Origin: Chrysemys picta bellii
Lineage: Eukaryota > Chordata > Testudines > Emydidae
Direction of reading: 5' to 3'
Assembly: GCF_011386835.1 (NCBI RefSeq)
Contig: NC_088809.1
Span: forward strand, 5,217,001 to 5,281,000
Length of the DNA: 64,000 nucleotides
This document shows, in pieces, positions 48,479 to 63,343 of the stretch; positions within the stretch are counted from its first letter, which is position 1, and each line of letters starts with the position of its first letter. A program made the translations under genes and the position numbers. The notes beneath the pieces were generated by a model. That model made no database searches, was not told the DNA's origin, and saw only the letters and a list, made by a program, of their open reading frames with translations.

Positions 48479-49431
48479 GGGTATGTCTAGATTAGGATAA
48501 AAGGAGTGTTAAAACAGCACGTTAGCAACATATTTTAACACCCTAATGTAGGCAGGTCAACCTGTATTTTAACAGGTGTTAGCTGGTTGAGAGGAACCCT
48601 AGGTTCCCCCTAGTTAATGCATGTTCAGATACAACTTGCCCTATCTGTGCTATGGTTTTCGTGTAGGGCTGTCAAACGGTTAAAAGAAATAATCACAATT
48701 AATCGCAGTTTTAATCTACAAATGTAAATTTTTTTTTACATAACTGCACGCAAAAAAACAAAACAATGTAAAACTTTAGAGCCGACAAGTCCACTCAGTC
48801 CTCCTCCTTGTTCAGCCAATTGCTAAGACAAACAAGTTTGTTTACATTTACAAGAGATAATGCTGCCCACTTCTTATGTACGATGTCACCTGAAAGTGAG
48901 AACAGGCGTTTGCATGGCACCATTGTAAGATTTTTGTGTGTCAGATAGGCTAAACATTTGTATACCCATCCATGCTTCAACTTGTAGGCACTAAAGTCAA
49001 TAATAATAATTTTACATTTGTAAGCTTCACTTTCATGATAGAGATTGCACTACCATACTTGTATGAGGTGAATTGAAAAATATTATTTCTTGTTTCTTTT
49101 TTACAGTATTTAAATATTTGTAATAAAAATTAATGTAAAATTAGCACTGCACACTTTGTATTCTGTATTGTAACTGAAATCAATATATTTGAAAATGTAG
49201 AAAAACATCCAAAAATATTTATAATAAATTTAAATTGGTATTCTATTATTATTTAACAGTGTGATTAAGACTGCAATTAATTGTGACTTTTTTTAATCTA
49301 GTTAATTTGTTTTGCGTTAATCACTTGCATTAACTGCGATTGACAGTCTTGTTTTCATGTAATAGTTACAATGTATTGGGTAATGTGATTTTTTTTTTTT
49401 TAAACACCTTATAAACTAGTGTAGACTTGTT
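48479..49431. mobile_element. Chompy-like MITE interrupted by a hAT element
   Basis: The left part starts GGGTATGTCTAGATTAGGAT AAAAGGAGTGTTAAAA near 48479. The right part near 49395-49431, read on the other strand, starts AACAAGTCTACACTAGTTTA TAAGGTGTTTAAAA. The two match as MITE terminal repeats. The 688-bp hAT element at 48664-49351 sits between them. The outer MITE borders are approximate. Confidence 0.6.
48664..49351 (-). mobile_element. hAT-like element with remnant of transposase C-terminus, 688 bp
   Basis: The ends TAGGGCTGTCAAACG and (other strand) CAAGACTGTCAATCG are inverted repeats. The flanks TTTTCGTG (48656-48663) and TTTTCATG (49352-49359) agree at 7 of 8 bases, a hAT-type duplication. 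On the minus strand, 48980-48795 reads through CKRLFSLSGDIVHKKWAAL and then VNVNKLVCLSNWLNKEED before a stop. The pattern FS-x-x-GDIV-x-KK...L-x-x-x-NVNKL resembles the C-terminal dimerisation region of hAT transposases. The remainder is AT-rich and non-coding, so the element is a non-autonomous deletion derivative. Confidence 0.75.
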
Positions 49432-50448
49432 TTGTGAGAGCAATACATCTCTAGACTAGGTAAATCCAGTTAGTAGCTTTCTATAAGTAAGACGGTCATT
49501 AGTGTGGTCAAGATGCAGCTTAAGCAAAGATGGGCATGAATGGATACCATTTGATGTGTCTTGCCTTCCTAGGAAAGTGGTGGGTGCGCATATGAACTTA
49601 TAATTAAACTTGGAATTACTAGTCTGTAGCAACCTGTTAAATGTTAACCATATAAATTAAAACTTGAAATCTTAAATGTCAGTTTTATAGCTCTCTCAGT
49701 ATCTAATTTGCCTATATTTATTTGTTCCTGTAACAAAACAGGGAAAGCACAAATACTGTGGGAAAATAGCAGTGTAATTCACTGCTACTGTAAGCAAAAC
49801 ATCCTTGTGTGTTTACTCACATCTGACAGATGCAGTATGCTGTGTGCTGTATGTTCAGTATCAAGTCTTGGAATTGGTTGGTCTTTTCTTAGTATTATGA
49901 TTCCTTCTCTAAAATGTTCTTGAGATTAAATACAAATTCAAGGAAAGTGTTTAACAATAAAGAAATTCTTTAATTTTTAATGAAATACTTTTGTTCTTTA
50001 AAGAAATGTCTTCGCTTTTTAACAGAATACATATGACTATAAATACCAGAGTTTTTATGCCTTTCAGATAGAAATTATTGCAGATCATTTTGCGCACTGA
50101 CTCACACGAGCAACGTGCTTGTCAGGGAGAGAATTTGATATATCACTCAAACTGCTCGCTGTGTTTTCTATGCTTTTCATATGGAAAAATGAAAAACGTC
50201 TGTTACTCTTTTATCCTCAGATTAAAAGAATAGCAATCAGAGTGGAATTGTCTGGGACATTGTCTAGCTGAAGCTTAACGATTTAAGTTATGGGCTATAA
50301 TATTAACATTTTTGTGTGTTTTAAGCACGATTTTGGGATGGTTTTGAGAAAGGGGGAGGAGTTCATTTTTCAAAGTTTGAGATATTATTAAGTAAAGTGA
50401 ATTTAATGTTGAGTTCTGGTTCTTTTTTCTTTCCTTTATACTTCATAG

Positions 50449-53083
<2,635 letters not shown>

Positions 53084-53145
53084 AAACTTTTCGTTATTAT
53101 AACATTCAGCAAACATATAGTGGAGCAGATGGTGTCCCTAATTGG
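53084..53145 (+). CDS. VMP1: VMP1 coding exon H (end of VTT domain; gene continues beyond window)
   Basis: The exon is 62 bp: 20 codons plus two bases (GG) of a split Gly codon, so it ends in phase 2. The acceptor is TTCCTTCCTACAG ending at 53083 and the donor GTGAGT starts at 53146. The peptide is KLFVIITFSKHIVEQMVSLI plus the split Gly. It matches the known segment that follows KMHIQ in VMP1, with Leu for Ile and Ser-Leu for Ala-Phe. I could not find the next coding segment (the conserved stretch starting VPGIG, and the cytosolic C-terminal tail) anywhere in 53146-64000, so the 3' part of the gene lies downstream of the window. Confidence 0.94.
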
Positions 53146-55708
53146 GTGAGTAATTCTATAACTGACTAATACCTTCAGTGTTTGAGTGGAAAAATACTAG
53201 GGAGTCCAATCTAATATGCTGAAAGTCAACTTTCTGCTAGAGGAGGCAATGCTTTACTCTCAAGAAGTGCAAGCTTTGGCCAGCAAAGCTGGTTTAGATC
53301 TTATTTGAGCTGTCATTTCTTATCCTAAAGGTTTCAACTACCTCAAGTGAAATCCTAACAGTTTGGATGGATGTAGTATGTACATACCATGTTCTTCTTA
53401 TGAATTAATGACACTGCTAGCTGAAGATCTGCAGTATAATCTGGTGGCTTTCTGTGATGATATATTGTGACTCCCTGTTAGAACTGTCACTACTTGCAAT
53501 ACATGGTGTTCACATGTAGCTAAAGGTGGAGGCCCTTAGAAGAGACATTCCATATATTTTACTATATGAAATACCTTATAAAATTTTAGGATGAAAACCT
53601 GGGAATAGCATTGTAATCTTCTCTATTCCGAACTTTTTTTTCATTAGAGAAAGTTGCAAGCTGTTCAGGGATAAACTGTTCCTATTTTGAGAAAATACCT
53701 GTCTTTTTCCAGACTAGTGTGTTTCTTAGGAAATGATTCAGACTTCATTTAAGATAAGATTTGATTTAAAATGTCAGGGGAAGTAGAGCAAGAATACATG
53801 TAATTCCCAGTTTTTTTAAAAAAAAGATCATTTAAAATACAATGTATGAATGTATTAGCATGATGGGATTTAATACTGATTGAAAAGTATATTTAATCAA
53901 GCGCTGAATTTCACTATATCACTTGGGAGATTTACCCATTCAGTCAAATATGCTGTATAATTTCAAGAGCCCAAGTCAATCTGAACATCCCTTATTGGCA
54001 ATCTAACAAATATGTTCCCAACACAGCCTCTCCCAATACACAGCATTAAGCGGTGTATAAAATACTTGAATACAAACAAAATATGCAGTTAATTTGTCTC
54101 AATATACGTGACTTAGTGCAAATCATCCTGTATTGCATCACTAAATTGTGCTTAACTGTTCACAAGAAACATTTGTGTGATCAAAGATAAATGTTACAGA
54201 CTATTTTTAATACATTGTTCAGACCGCTCAGACATTAGAAGAGGTGGTTTTCATTTTTATTTAACAGTGGTTTAAATACAGTATTTCATCTGATGTCTGA
54301 TATACATCAGGTGTTAACAATCTGATTTAAAAATCAATTCTAAAGATGAGTGTTTACTTGCTCCTTAAGGACTTTCACTCACTTTTGAGGTCACATGATT
54401 GATAGCCAGGACTTTTTTTTGTTGTCTAATAGTTAACTACTTTTTAGATGTATAAAAAAAATTAATCTCAAGAAGAGTTTCAGGATAGGAATGTCTGGAA
54501 ATAATTGCTATTTAAATATGTAAACTTGAAGTAGTAATGTTATACAAAGAAATAGGAGTGTCTGATGCAACATTCTTGAGCACTTCACTGATGGAACAGA
54601 TCTGATTTTATTGCTTCCGGAGTTTCTCATTAGGAGTCTGGATTGTAACAAACTTCAAAATGAATGTTTTGTTTTTAATATTCCTTTAAAAAAATGCTAC
54701 TGGTTAGAAATCATTAATTGTCTTTTTGACATTAGCCGCTCGAAGCTGATTTGCTTTTTATCTTTGATCAACACTACTGCTGAGTAAGGTATATTTCCAA
54801 AGACTTCTTCAAATGCAATCTTCGGGCCAAAGCTAGTTTTTCTTACTTCATCTGTCTTGGAGATACTTTTTCATCAAATTACTTTTGAACATATTCACAA
54901 GATTTCTGCTGGATTCAGATTTTTATTAGACAGTTGATGTCAGAATTCAAAAATGTTCTTGGGAGACAGTAAGTTTTTTGGAATGTCCCAGTATCCTTGA
55001 CTTTTCTCAAACACAGTCTGCTAGCATTACCTCATCAGTTTCTCTCTAGAGTAGTATATAAAGCACTTAAGCAACAGCTTGCATTAGAAGTTCTTAATCA
55101 TTATTAAGTACAAAGAGAATAGTCAATGATCAGTAACATTAACCTTTTTAATCACATTTATTCCATTAGTTTGACTTGAGATAGTTTGTAGTTCTGAGGT
55201 GTTTCCTTTTGCAAAACAGTGTCTAACCAGAAAGATTTTTTTTTTAAAGAAAATTGATGTACAGGATCACCAAAGCCTAGATGGAAGATTAAGTTTAACT
55301 GTAAGGAGAGAATTATTAACATCCTTGAAATTGTTGCGATTTTGTGCACTAGACCATATTCTCTTTGATAAATAGATGAGTCTTAATCTTTAATGAAAAA
55401 CAGAGCTGTGTGCAATTCTTTTCCTTAGGATTGCAGTTGTTTACTGATATTACCAGAGTATGTGTTCATTGTATCCTGAACTTGCAAAACCATTCCTTTA
55501 ATACAGTTCAGGGTGCTTTGGTTTCACAATTTTATTGTGTAGAAGGTTTTTTTTTTTTTTTTTTTTACAGACAACCTACCCAAACACTTCAGAATTAAAA
55601 ACAATTACATAAATCAAAAGCTGAAAGATACTGAGAAGTTTAGCAAGGGAAAATGTTGTCAACCAAGTTTTGAAATAAAATGGAGAAGTCTGAGGCACAA
55701 AGACCTAA

Positions 55709-55960
55709 GGGCTAGTCTACACTTAAGGGTTATTTTGGATTAAGATAGGGTGTGAATTCAAAGTGCAATAGCTGTTCCCCATGTGGACACTTGTATTTTG
55801 GAAGAAGAATGCCTTTTTCCAGTTTAGCTTTATCTACTTCCAAAGTGGTATTAATTTAAATCAGAAAAAGGTGCTCTTATTCTGAAAGGAGAGAATCCAC
55901 ATGGAGAGCTGTTCTGGAATAGCTCTTGTGGAACAGCTGTTCTGGTCAGCGTCCCCATGC
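55709..55960. mobile_element. Chompy-like MITE, right end lost
   Basis: It begins GGGCTAGTCTACACTTAAGG and is preceded by TAA. Typical interior motifs follow: GGTGTGAATTCAAAGTGCAA, TGTTCCCCATGTGGACAC and AGTTTAGCTTTATC, then their approximate complements (GAATCCACATGGAGAGC and ATAGCTCTTGTGGAACAG). No matching right terminus was found, so the element is truncated near 55960. Confidence 0.65.
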
Positions 55961-56164
55961 AGGCAAGGCTAACTGGCAGCAACAACAAAGAAAATGGCTA
56001 TCACACCCACTGAGCCAGGTTCTGTGGAGGAGCACCCAGATAAGAAGAATGGTGCCAGCTGAAAAGGATAGAGAATAAGAGAGAGTCCTAAGAAGTTGGA
56101 GCAAGATCACAGAGGATTTTAAGCACCAGGGCTAGTTTTTAAGAAAATCAAGGAGTTAGATTAT

Positions 56165-56560
56165 TTGTGTTATTGTAGAAGCACCACTCATGGCCTAGGA
56201 CCTCATTGTGCTAGGTGCTGTACAAACACAGAAGAAAATGTCAGTCCTTTCCCCAGAAAGATTCCGTCTCAATGAATGGGGAGCCAGTTAAGTTGTTTTA
56301 GGATGGGGGATAGTGTACTTGTACTTGGTTGTATGTGCAAGAAGGTGGGCACCAGTATTCTGCACATGCTGGAGTCTGGATTGCTGCTGAAATTCCAAGT
56401 GAGGTCTGAGCTGAGAAAAGGCAGAAGGCTGTTGAAAGATTGGCTGGGGGAGCCTCAGATCACTCAACTACCAATGATTTCAGCAAATAATTTGGAGGTT
56501 GCAATGTTGATGTTTAGAGAGGACGTGTTTTTGCTGGGGGTCTTACAGATGCAAAGTGAG
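56165..56560 (-). repeat. Ancient L2/CR1-type LINE fragment, antisense
   Basis: On the minus strand from about 56380 the reading QHVQNTGAHLLAHTTKYKY, followed by LAPH after a frame change, resembles the reverse-transcriptase segment LQ-x-VQNAAARLL...LHWLP of L2/CR1-like LINEs. Next to it, at 56165-56270, the minus strand reads TTTGTACAGCACCTAGCACA ATGAGGTCC, a familiar 3' tail of the same old LINE group. Stops and frameshifts show it is dead. Confidence 0.5.
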
Positions 56561-59500
56561 GAATGGAGGATGCAGTCAAGGGGGCAAGATGATGTATTAA
56601 CTATTACTTTTGTATTCTCTGACTTAGAGGAGGTTAGCTTACTAAGCAGCCATGTTACATACTTTTTGTACTAGTTTTAGGCCACAATTAACCAATTTTA
56701 AAATTGTTTAATTAGTAGATAGCTTGTGGGTTTTCTTTTGTTTTTGTTTTTTTAATCTTTCGATGTAATTGTTTTACCTACAGCTGCAGGAATGTTTATG
56801 AAGTCACTGCGCATATTGCTTTTAAACATGATCGCATTTGACTTTGAAGTGGTGATTTCAAATGGGCACTAGGAATTCCCAGAAAGCTACTAAAGCTCAA
56901 AATCAACCATACAAAGAACTTTGGCAAGCTGTAACATTGCTGAATGATTTATCAGAAAGAAAAGTCCACCCTTTGGTTTTATCCTGCTGTTAAGGAGTTG
57001 CTCTTGCTTAGTGATCAAAAAAGAGGACAGAAGAAAAAACTTTATATGTGTTCTAGGTTCCTGCTGGGAGTTCTGAGCTCTAGCATAGTGCTGTGTAATG
57101 TTAAATGGTTGCCAAGTTTCACCCCAGAAGTAGCTGCACTTTCATAATAAGTGAAGTTTTTATTACATATATAGATCGTAAAACCTGTTGTTAAAACACT
57201 TCAGCATCCTTCAGGAATCCCATGCAAGTGATCCTCATTGGACCTTGCCAGTAAGAAGCTCTTTCCAAGCTCAGGCAGCAAATGTTGTCATCATAGTCCT
57301 GCTGCCTAAACCGTACGAGAAACATGGCCTCTCTTCTTTTCACGGGAATGTACGATATATGTCCCTATGATGATCAGGATAAGATATGGACAACGTTTGA
57401 GCTGGGGAAATACGTACACCTGCTCCATTTGACAGTCACATCTCCCCTCTAAAAATAGTGCCTGAAGAAATAATTGTTAATTAGTTGCAAAAGACAGACA
57501 CAAAGTGAGGTCTGTTCAGTCAGTGATATTTATGCAAAAATGTAGACTGTAGCACTCCTATGGAGTTTAAGGGCTAAATTGTCAATGCGATGCCTTGCAG
57601 ATTAGACTTGTAACTCCCATTAATGCAACAGCAAAGTCTGAGTCAGAAGACAGGTCTGAAAATCTAACCCGAAGTATCAAATATTTCTTCTGAGCAATTT
57701 CTCAATCTAGGATTTCACCTGGGCCAATTTTTGATGCTTTAAAGCCACACAGGCCAGTTGGAATTTGACTAGTTTGCACTAGTAATTAAACAGCTTACTT
57801 GAAACCAGCCTCTATTCATACTTGAATCACTGACTTTATGAATTAATGGTGTGCCGCTCCTTGTTACGTTACAATTCACAACGCAACCCATTGACTCAGC
57901 AGCAAATTAGTCGTAATTGACTCTTGTGACTTTATCTGTAAAGGGCATTGTGCTTTCCTCTTGACACACATTTTCCTCCAAAAATGTGTCAGAAAATGTC
58001 AGCCACCCAAAAGGTTTTAATTTTTTCCTTTTAAGTGTTCCCAAAAAACAATACTTTTTTTTTTTTTTAGATTAGCAATGGGGACAATGATAGTTAATCT
58101 ATAGTGTGGCCTTTTCTATCTTTTCATGCAGAATAGTTTAGCTTTGATTTATTCTCCTTAATGTGCAAAGCGAAGCTCTTTAGCAGCTTGGGGATGCTAA
58201 CAATATAATTGGGAACAGTGAGCATCAAACTGGCAGAATCCATATCACTTTGATTTTAACAGAACGTGGTCTGAGGAGCAAGATCTGATTTACAAATCAC
58301 ATGTCCTGTCTTTATATGGACCTTTGTTTTACATAAATAACTCAGCACTAATAAAGTGCAAGAAGTCCTGCTGAATTGGCACCAGAATTAAAGTATATAT
58401 TAAATAATTGCTTCTAATTTGCATTTTAGACTAAGACTTGCTATTTATTAAAATTCCATTGAAAATAATCCAAAATAGCTGAGAATTTAGATAATTTAGC
58501 AATGACTTTATTTAAAGTCTCCTGAGGTAGAAATGCTTTTGGAAGCTTACAACATTACACCTGACATTTCTTGGTGCAGTAAATCAATGGTTTTCCTCCC
58601 ACAAGTATATCAGAAACCTGTGGGATTGTGCCTTTATAATACAGTTGTGTACACAATGGGGAAACTGGCACAAAAAAGGTTTTAATAGCTTGAAAGGGAC
58701 ACAGATGTTAATGAAATTTGAGATGTTTTGATGTTAAAACCTTTAGATGGATCACAATAGAATTAAGAGTTTATTTGAATAGGGCTTGTAGGATTTAAAT
58801 CTGAACTAGCAAGTGAATGTTTGAAAGCTGTAGTTTTGCTTTTTAAAGGTACAACTCTGATTTTTCTTGCCCTCACATAGAAGAAATATTTCTTTACAAA
58901 TAACAATATCCAACAGATTTGAAATCTAATACAAACTGCAGTGACAACTCTGTTAAAGTTAGTGTTTAACATACCAAAAATAAAAACCTCTCAAGGTGAG
59001 ATGTTGTTCATGACATTTAGGTCACTTGTGTATTTGAGGCCGTCCCAGATAAATTAGATCACATTTAAGGCAACTTTAATTTCATGGTCACACAAGTATT
59101 TTATTTGAAGATTATTCCTAATGTTTCAGATTAAATCAAAATGAAACGTGAAACAGCTTCTTAACCCCAGCTTTGCTCCCCTTGACCATAAACTAGATTT
59201 ATTTAATTAAATATCACCAGTTTCATTCTCCAATTTTAAAATAATACAGATGACTTATCTTTATTTCCCCAAATGTTTTAAAACCCAAGGCAGCACTGAT
59301 ATAAATTAAAGCCAGTGGCTCTGCCCTCAGTTTTAGAAGTCAGGTCTCTTTAAGCCAGAAGCACCTTGGGAGTGAGTCGAGATTTGTTGCAGTGTAATCT
59401 ATCATGGTTGAGTCAGGCAAGGAGTCTGAGGTCCATTCTGACTCACCACGAATTGTGTCCTGGTATTGGTTGAGCCTCAGGGAAATGGATGGTTTAAATA

Positions 59501-61314
59501 CTGTGAGAATCTTTATCAGCACAGGAAATGACAGCTCATTAAAATACTAACCGTTAAGCCTGTTTAGATCACTGTCTGGAAAAAAAAATTAACCATTTGA
59601 AGGTTCAGATAACTTGCCAGAAGGTGGTGTACTTTTTGGATGGTGAGGGAAGCATGCAAATCAGTCAGCTTTACTTACTAGTCCAGTGGGACTCAAAATA
59701 TATCCTTTCAAACTTGTTTGTTGGGGGTGTTATAACCGAGGCATAAAACTCTTGTTGAGAAAATTTAGACCATAAGAAATCATAACATCTTGAGCTCTTT
59801 TAAGGAAGACACAACACAAAATGTCTAATTGTGGTTATTTTAGTGAATGCCTCATTCCTCTTGTGCAGCAATGTAAAGAGTAAAACATACGGCTTCCTAG
59901 ATATCTTCTGTGTCCTTTGGGGAAAACCTAGAAAGAAATGTGAAAATCTGAACAGAGCAACTCAAAGCTGGGTATATTAGGAGTTGTACCTAATATAACT
60001 TGTAAAACTTTTCTTTAGCTTTCCACAGTTGTGTGGAAGTTGAAAGCCATTGCTCTGTCTCCATTACAAGTTTGATCAACAAGCAGAGCCAGTCTTCCTC
60101 AGAGCCACAGATAATGGAGGAGAGCCCAGCGCAGTGAATTCCCTTCATTACATTAAACTTTTGACTCTCTGTCACCACTGAACATTTCTTTTTTGTAGAG
60201 GCAGAGAAGCAATCTGGTCGTAGGCTAAGTTTACTTTATTAGTGAAATCAGAATATGTTCATGGCTCATGCTGACAAAAAGCAGAAGGATTTTTGGTGAC
60301 GAAAGGGGGAAAAAATCCATTTAAAAAAAGCCCCCTGATGTGATCATGACATGATCTTCTATCTGTTTGGTGTTTCAGGTAGCCCAAAGGTAGGGACAGA
60401 GTGACCAGTTCAAAAACTCTTCCCACAGCTATGGTGAACATATGCTTCCTGATTCAGAATTGGGCTCTACAGGTGTTAATCTGGTCTCTACAGTTTATTA
60501 CCCACAAAGGCAACATATGGTTGAATAGAGCCAAAGGGCCAGGTTAGTAAGAGGTGTGTTCACAAACTTGCACACAGACATTCTCTCTCTCTCGGAAACC
60601 CTGTAGAAAATTGATTTGAAGGAGAGTCTCACATGGGCAATCCACTGTGATTGAGCTGGGCAGGTATTTACTTGACTCGGGCTCTAGATTTATTTAAAAC
60701 AGTACTTTACTATAGGTGTGCTACTTCTGGCCAAAATCGTAGCACCTCTGACGTGTTAACCAGAATGTGATGTAGGGTCCTTTTTCCTATGAACAGTTAA
60801 TTCTTACAAACACTGTCTCTTCTTGAACAAGCACAGTGCCTGTGTGTTTAGTAGCCATGTAGTCTGGACAAGCCCAGTCCTTATATTAGCAGCGAGTCTT
60901 TCCAGCTTAATGGAAAAGGTGAATTTTTAAAGAGAACATTCACAAAATGTGACTTCTGACTTGGGCTTACATCACTTTTAATAGAGGTTTTGATCTGTTT
61001 AAGTCTGGAGGCCTGGCTGATAGTTTGTATAGTGTATTTAGCATTCTGGTTTAAACTACTTTTCCCCTTCAGACTATTTCCATGATAAAACTGACATGCA
61101 TATATTCAGACTCTGAGCGCTTGTCATTTCTTACTGAGCACAGCCCAGAATTTAATACCTGTTGTTCAGTACATTTCTCTAATGGGGTATGAAATTAATG
61201 TAAGTTGCTAATGTCCTGATTCAGCAAAGCACGTAAGCACATGCATAAAGTTAAGCAATTTATTCTTAAGTGATTTGCTTTTGAGTTCTGTCAAAAATTG
61301 GTTATCTTTCATTA

Positions 61315-61914
61315 ATGCTTCCAGTGCTACATAATTCTCTGAAGATGTCCGCGCAGTGTGCAGAGGCGGTCAAAAAAGCAAACAGGATATTAGGGATCAT
61401 TAAAAAGGGGATAGAGAATAAGACTGAGAATATATTATTGTCCTTATATAAATCGATGGTACGCCCACATCTCAAACACTGCGTACAGATGTGGTCTCCT
61501 CATCTCAAAAAAGACATACTGGCACTAGAAAAGGTTCAGAAAAGGGCAACTAAAATGATTAAGGGTTTGGAACAGGTCCCATATGAGGAGAGATTAAAGA
61601 GGCTAGGACTCTTCAGCTTGGAAAAGAGAAGACTAAGGGGGGATATGATAGAGGTATATAAAATCATGAGTGATGTGGAGAAAGTGGATAAGGAAAAGTT
61701 ATTTACTTATTCCCATAATACAAGAACTAGGGGCCACCAAATGAAATTAATAGGCAGCAGGTTTAAAACAAATACAAGGAAGTTCTTCTTCACGCAGCGC
61801 ACAGTCAACTTGTGGAACTCCTTACCTGAGGAGGTTGTGAAGGCTAGGACTATAACAGCATTTAAAAGAGAACTGGATACATTCATGGTGGTTAAGTCCA
61901 TTAATGATTATTAG
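61315..61914 (+). pseudogene. CR1 ORF2 C-terminal remnant (199 codons, uninterrupted)
   Basis: This is the coding part of the CR1 fragment above. It covers only the region after the catalytic polymerase motifs; no YADD-type active site is included, so it cannot make a working enzyme. The ATG at 61315 is probably just an internal or flanking Met. The lack of stops or frameshifts suggests a rather young insertion. Confidence 0.8.
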
Positions 61915-62120
61915 CCAGGATGGGTAGGGAATGGTGTCCCTAGCCTCTGTTTGTCAGAGGATGGAGATGGATGGCAGGAGAGAGATCACTTGATCATTGT
62001 CTGTTGGTCCACTCCCTCTGGGGCACCTGGCATTGGCCACTGTCGGCACACAGGATACTGGGCTAGATGGACCTTTGGTCTGACCCGGTACAGCCGTTCT
62101 TATGTTCTAATGTTCTAATG
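61315..62120 (+). mobile_element. CR1-type LINE, 5'-truncated, with open C-terminal reverse-transcriptase frame
   Basis: A 199-codon open frame (61315-61914) contains [66 protein letters not shown] and [12 protein letters not shown]. These are the recurring motifs at the C-terminal end of ORF2 (reverse transcriptase) of CR1-like LINEs. The stop is followed by about 200 bp of 3' untranslated region, including GGGCTAGATGGACCTTTGGT CTGAC, and ends in tandem TGTTCTAA units near 62102-62120, the 8-bp terminal repeat typical of CR1. The 5' part (endonuclease and most of the polymerase domain) is missing. No target duplication is evident, as is usual for CR1. Confidence 0.9.
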
Positions 62121-62890
62121 TAACAGGTGTGGTGTGCTAAAATTGCACCTTCAGTGCTACCCAGTGTACCTATTTATAGCCTCCTATTCTGCAGAAATTT
62201 ATAAATTTGAGTAAATTTACACATGTGCCTAAGTGTTAGTAGAATTAAGCCCATAGATTCTAAACTCTCTGGCCTTTTCTGTAAAGCACTAGTCCAATGT
62301 TAGCACAATAGAAGTACAGAAAAGGATCACCCAGTTACCTCAAACGTTGACAAAATTAAATAGTTATTTTTGATGCTCAAAGACTATTTTTAAAGAAAAT
62401 TTTAATGACATTTCAGTAAATACAATCATAAAACAGTAAAGGGTACCTATAGTACAAGAGGTATAATGAGTAAAAGCTAGTAAAATTAAAGTATACAATT
62501 AATAATGAAGCTTATCATAAAAAACCCAAATTGTAATATTGCTGAAAGTTTTTTATTATGTTGCAACTTTGGGTGTGGCAGGATTTTATATTGTGTGTGT
62601 TCTTAAATACCCGTGAAAAAGTACTGTTAACATTTTTCAAATGGTATTCACAGATTCTAAAAGAGGGAGCATGGTTGCCATCTAGTCTGGCCTTCTGCAG
62701 AACTGAGGCCACAGAACTTACCCAAAATAATTCCTGTTTGAACTACAGTATATCTTTTTAGAAGAACATTGTCTTGATTTAAAAATTCCCAGTGATGGAG
62801 AATCCATCACAAATCCTTGATAAATCATTACTTTTTTTGGTGCATCTCTTCCAAGCAGTTGATTTTTGGTGAGAAAAATCTACTTCTGAG

Positions 62891-63042
62891 TAGGGTGACC
62901 ATATGTCCCGTTTTTATAGGGACAGTCCTGTTTTGGGGGGATTTTTTTCTTATATAGGCTCCTGTTACCCACCCCCTCCCCCCCCCCCCATATACACACA
63001 CACCCTGTCCTGTTTTTTCACAGTTGCTATTTGGTCACCCTA
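62891..63042 (-). mobile_element. hAT-like MITE (TAGGGTGACC family), copy 2
   Basis: It begins TAGGGTGACCATATGTCCCG and ends TTTGGTCACCCTA. The flanks CTTCTGAG (62883-62890) and CTTCTAAC (63043-63050) agree at 6 of 8 bases. The interior TTTTTATAGGGACAGTCCTG and TATATAGGCTCCTGTTACCC are the reverse complement of motifs in 23123-23239, so the copy is inverted relative to that one. Confidence 0.8.
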
Positions 63043-63146
63043 CTTCTAACCCAAAGAGATTCAGGCTAAGATTTCTGCTGAAATTATAAGCACCATTTCA
63101 TTATCACCATCATACATTTGGTATCTGGAGTTTTGTAGAGACAGTG

Positions 63147-63237
63147 ATTTTTGTTTTAAGCAAAAAAAAAATTGATATATATATATATTTTTTGCTTAAA
63201 ACAAAAATCTCTCTCTCTCTCTCTCTCTCTCTGTATA

Positions 63238-63296
<59 letters not shown>

Positions 63297-63343
63297 CTTT
63301 CTCTCTCGCGCTTATATATATATATAGCGCGAGAGAGAAAGTT
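63147..63343. repeat. Palindromic AT/CT low-complexity block with two perfect hairpins
   Basis: Three parts follow in order. First, a perfect 21-bp inverted repeat: arms 63147-63167 (ATTTTTGTTTTAAGCAAAAA A) and 63188-63208, with a 20-base AT-rich loop. Second, a (CT)n tract at about 63207-63231, then TGTGTG and a long (AT)n tract to about 63290. Third, a perfect 18-bp inverted repeat: arms 63295-63312 (AACTTTCTCTCTCGCGCT) and 63326-63343, with a 13-base TATATA loop. No coding meaning is attached to the open frames across it. Confidence 0.9.

Larger units (their letters stand above)
45534..50448 (+). other. Intron F-G, 4915 bp
   Basis: GT-AG intron in phase 0. It contains a mariner-like MITE (47410-47597), G-runs (46660-46671 and 48092-48109) and a hAT element nested in an older MITE (48479-49431). 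Bases 46040-47340 have the look of old repeat sequence but I cannot name a family. I see no gene. Confidence 0.82.

Noticed and set aside
56276..56674. 132-codon plus-strand open frame
   Set aside because: The opposite strand of the first part looks like a decayed LINE reverse transcriptase; the plus-strand frame is a shadow.
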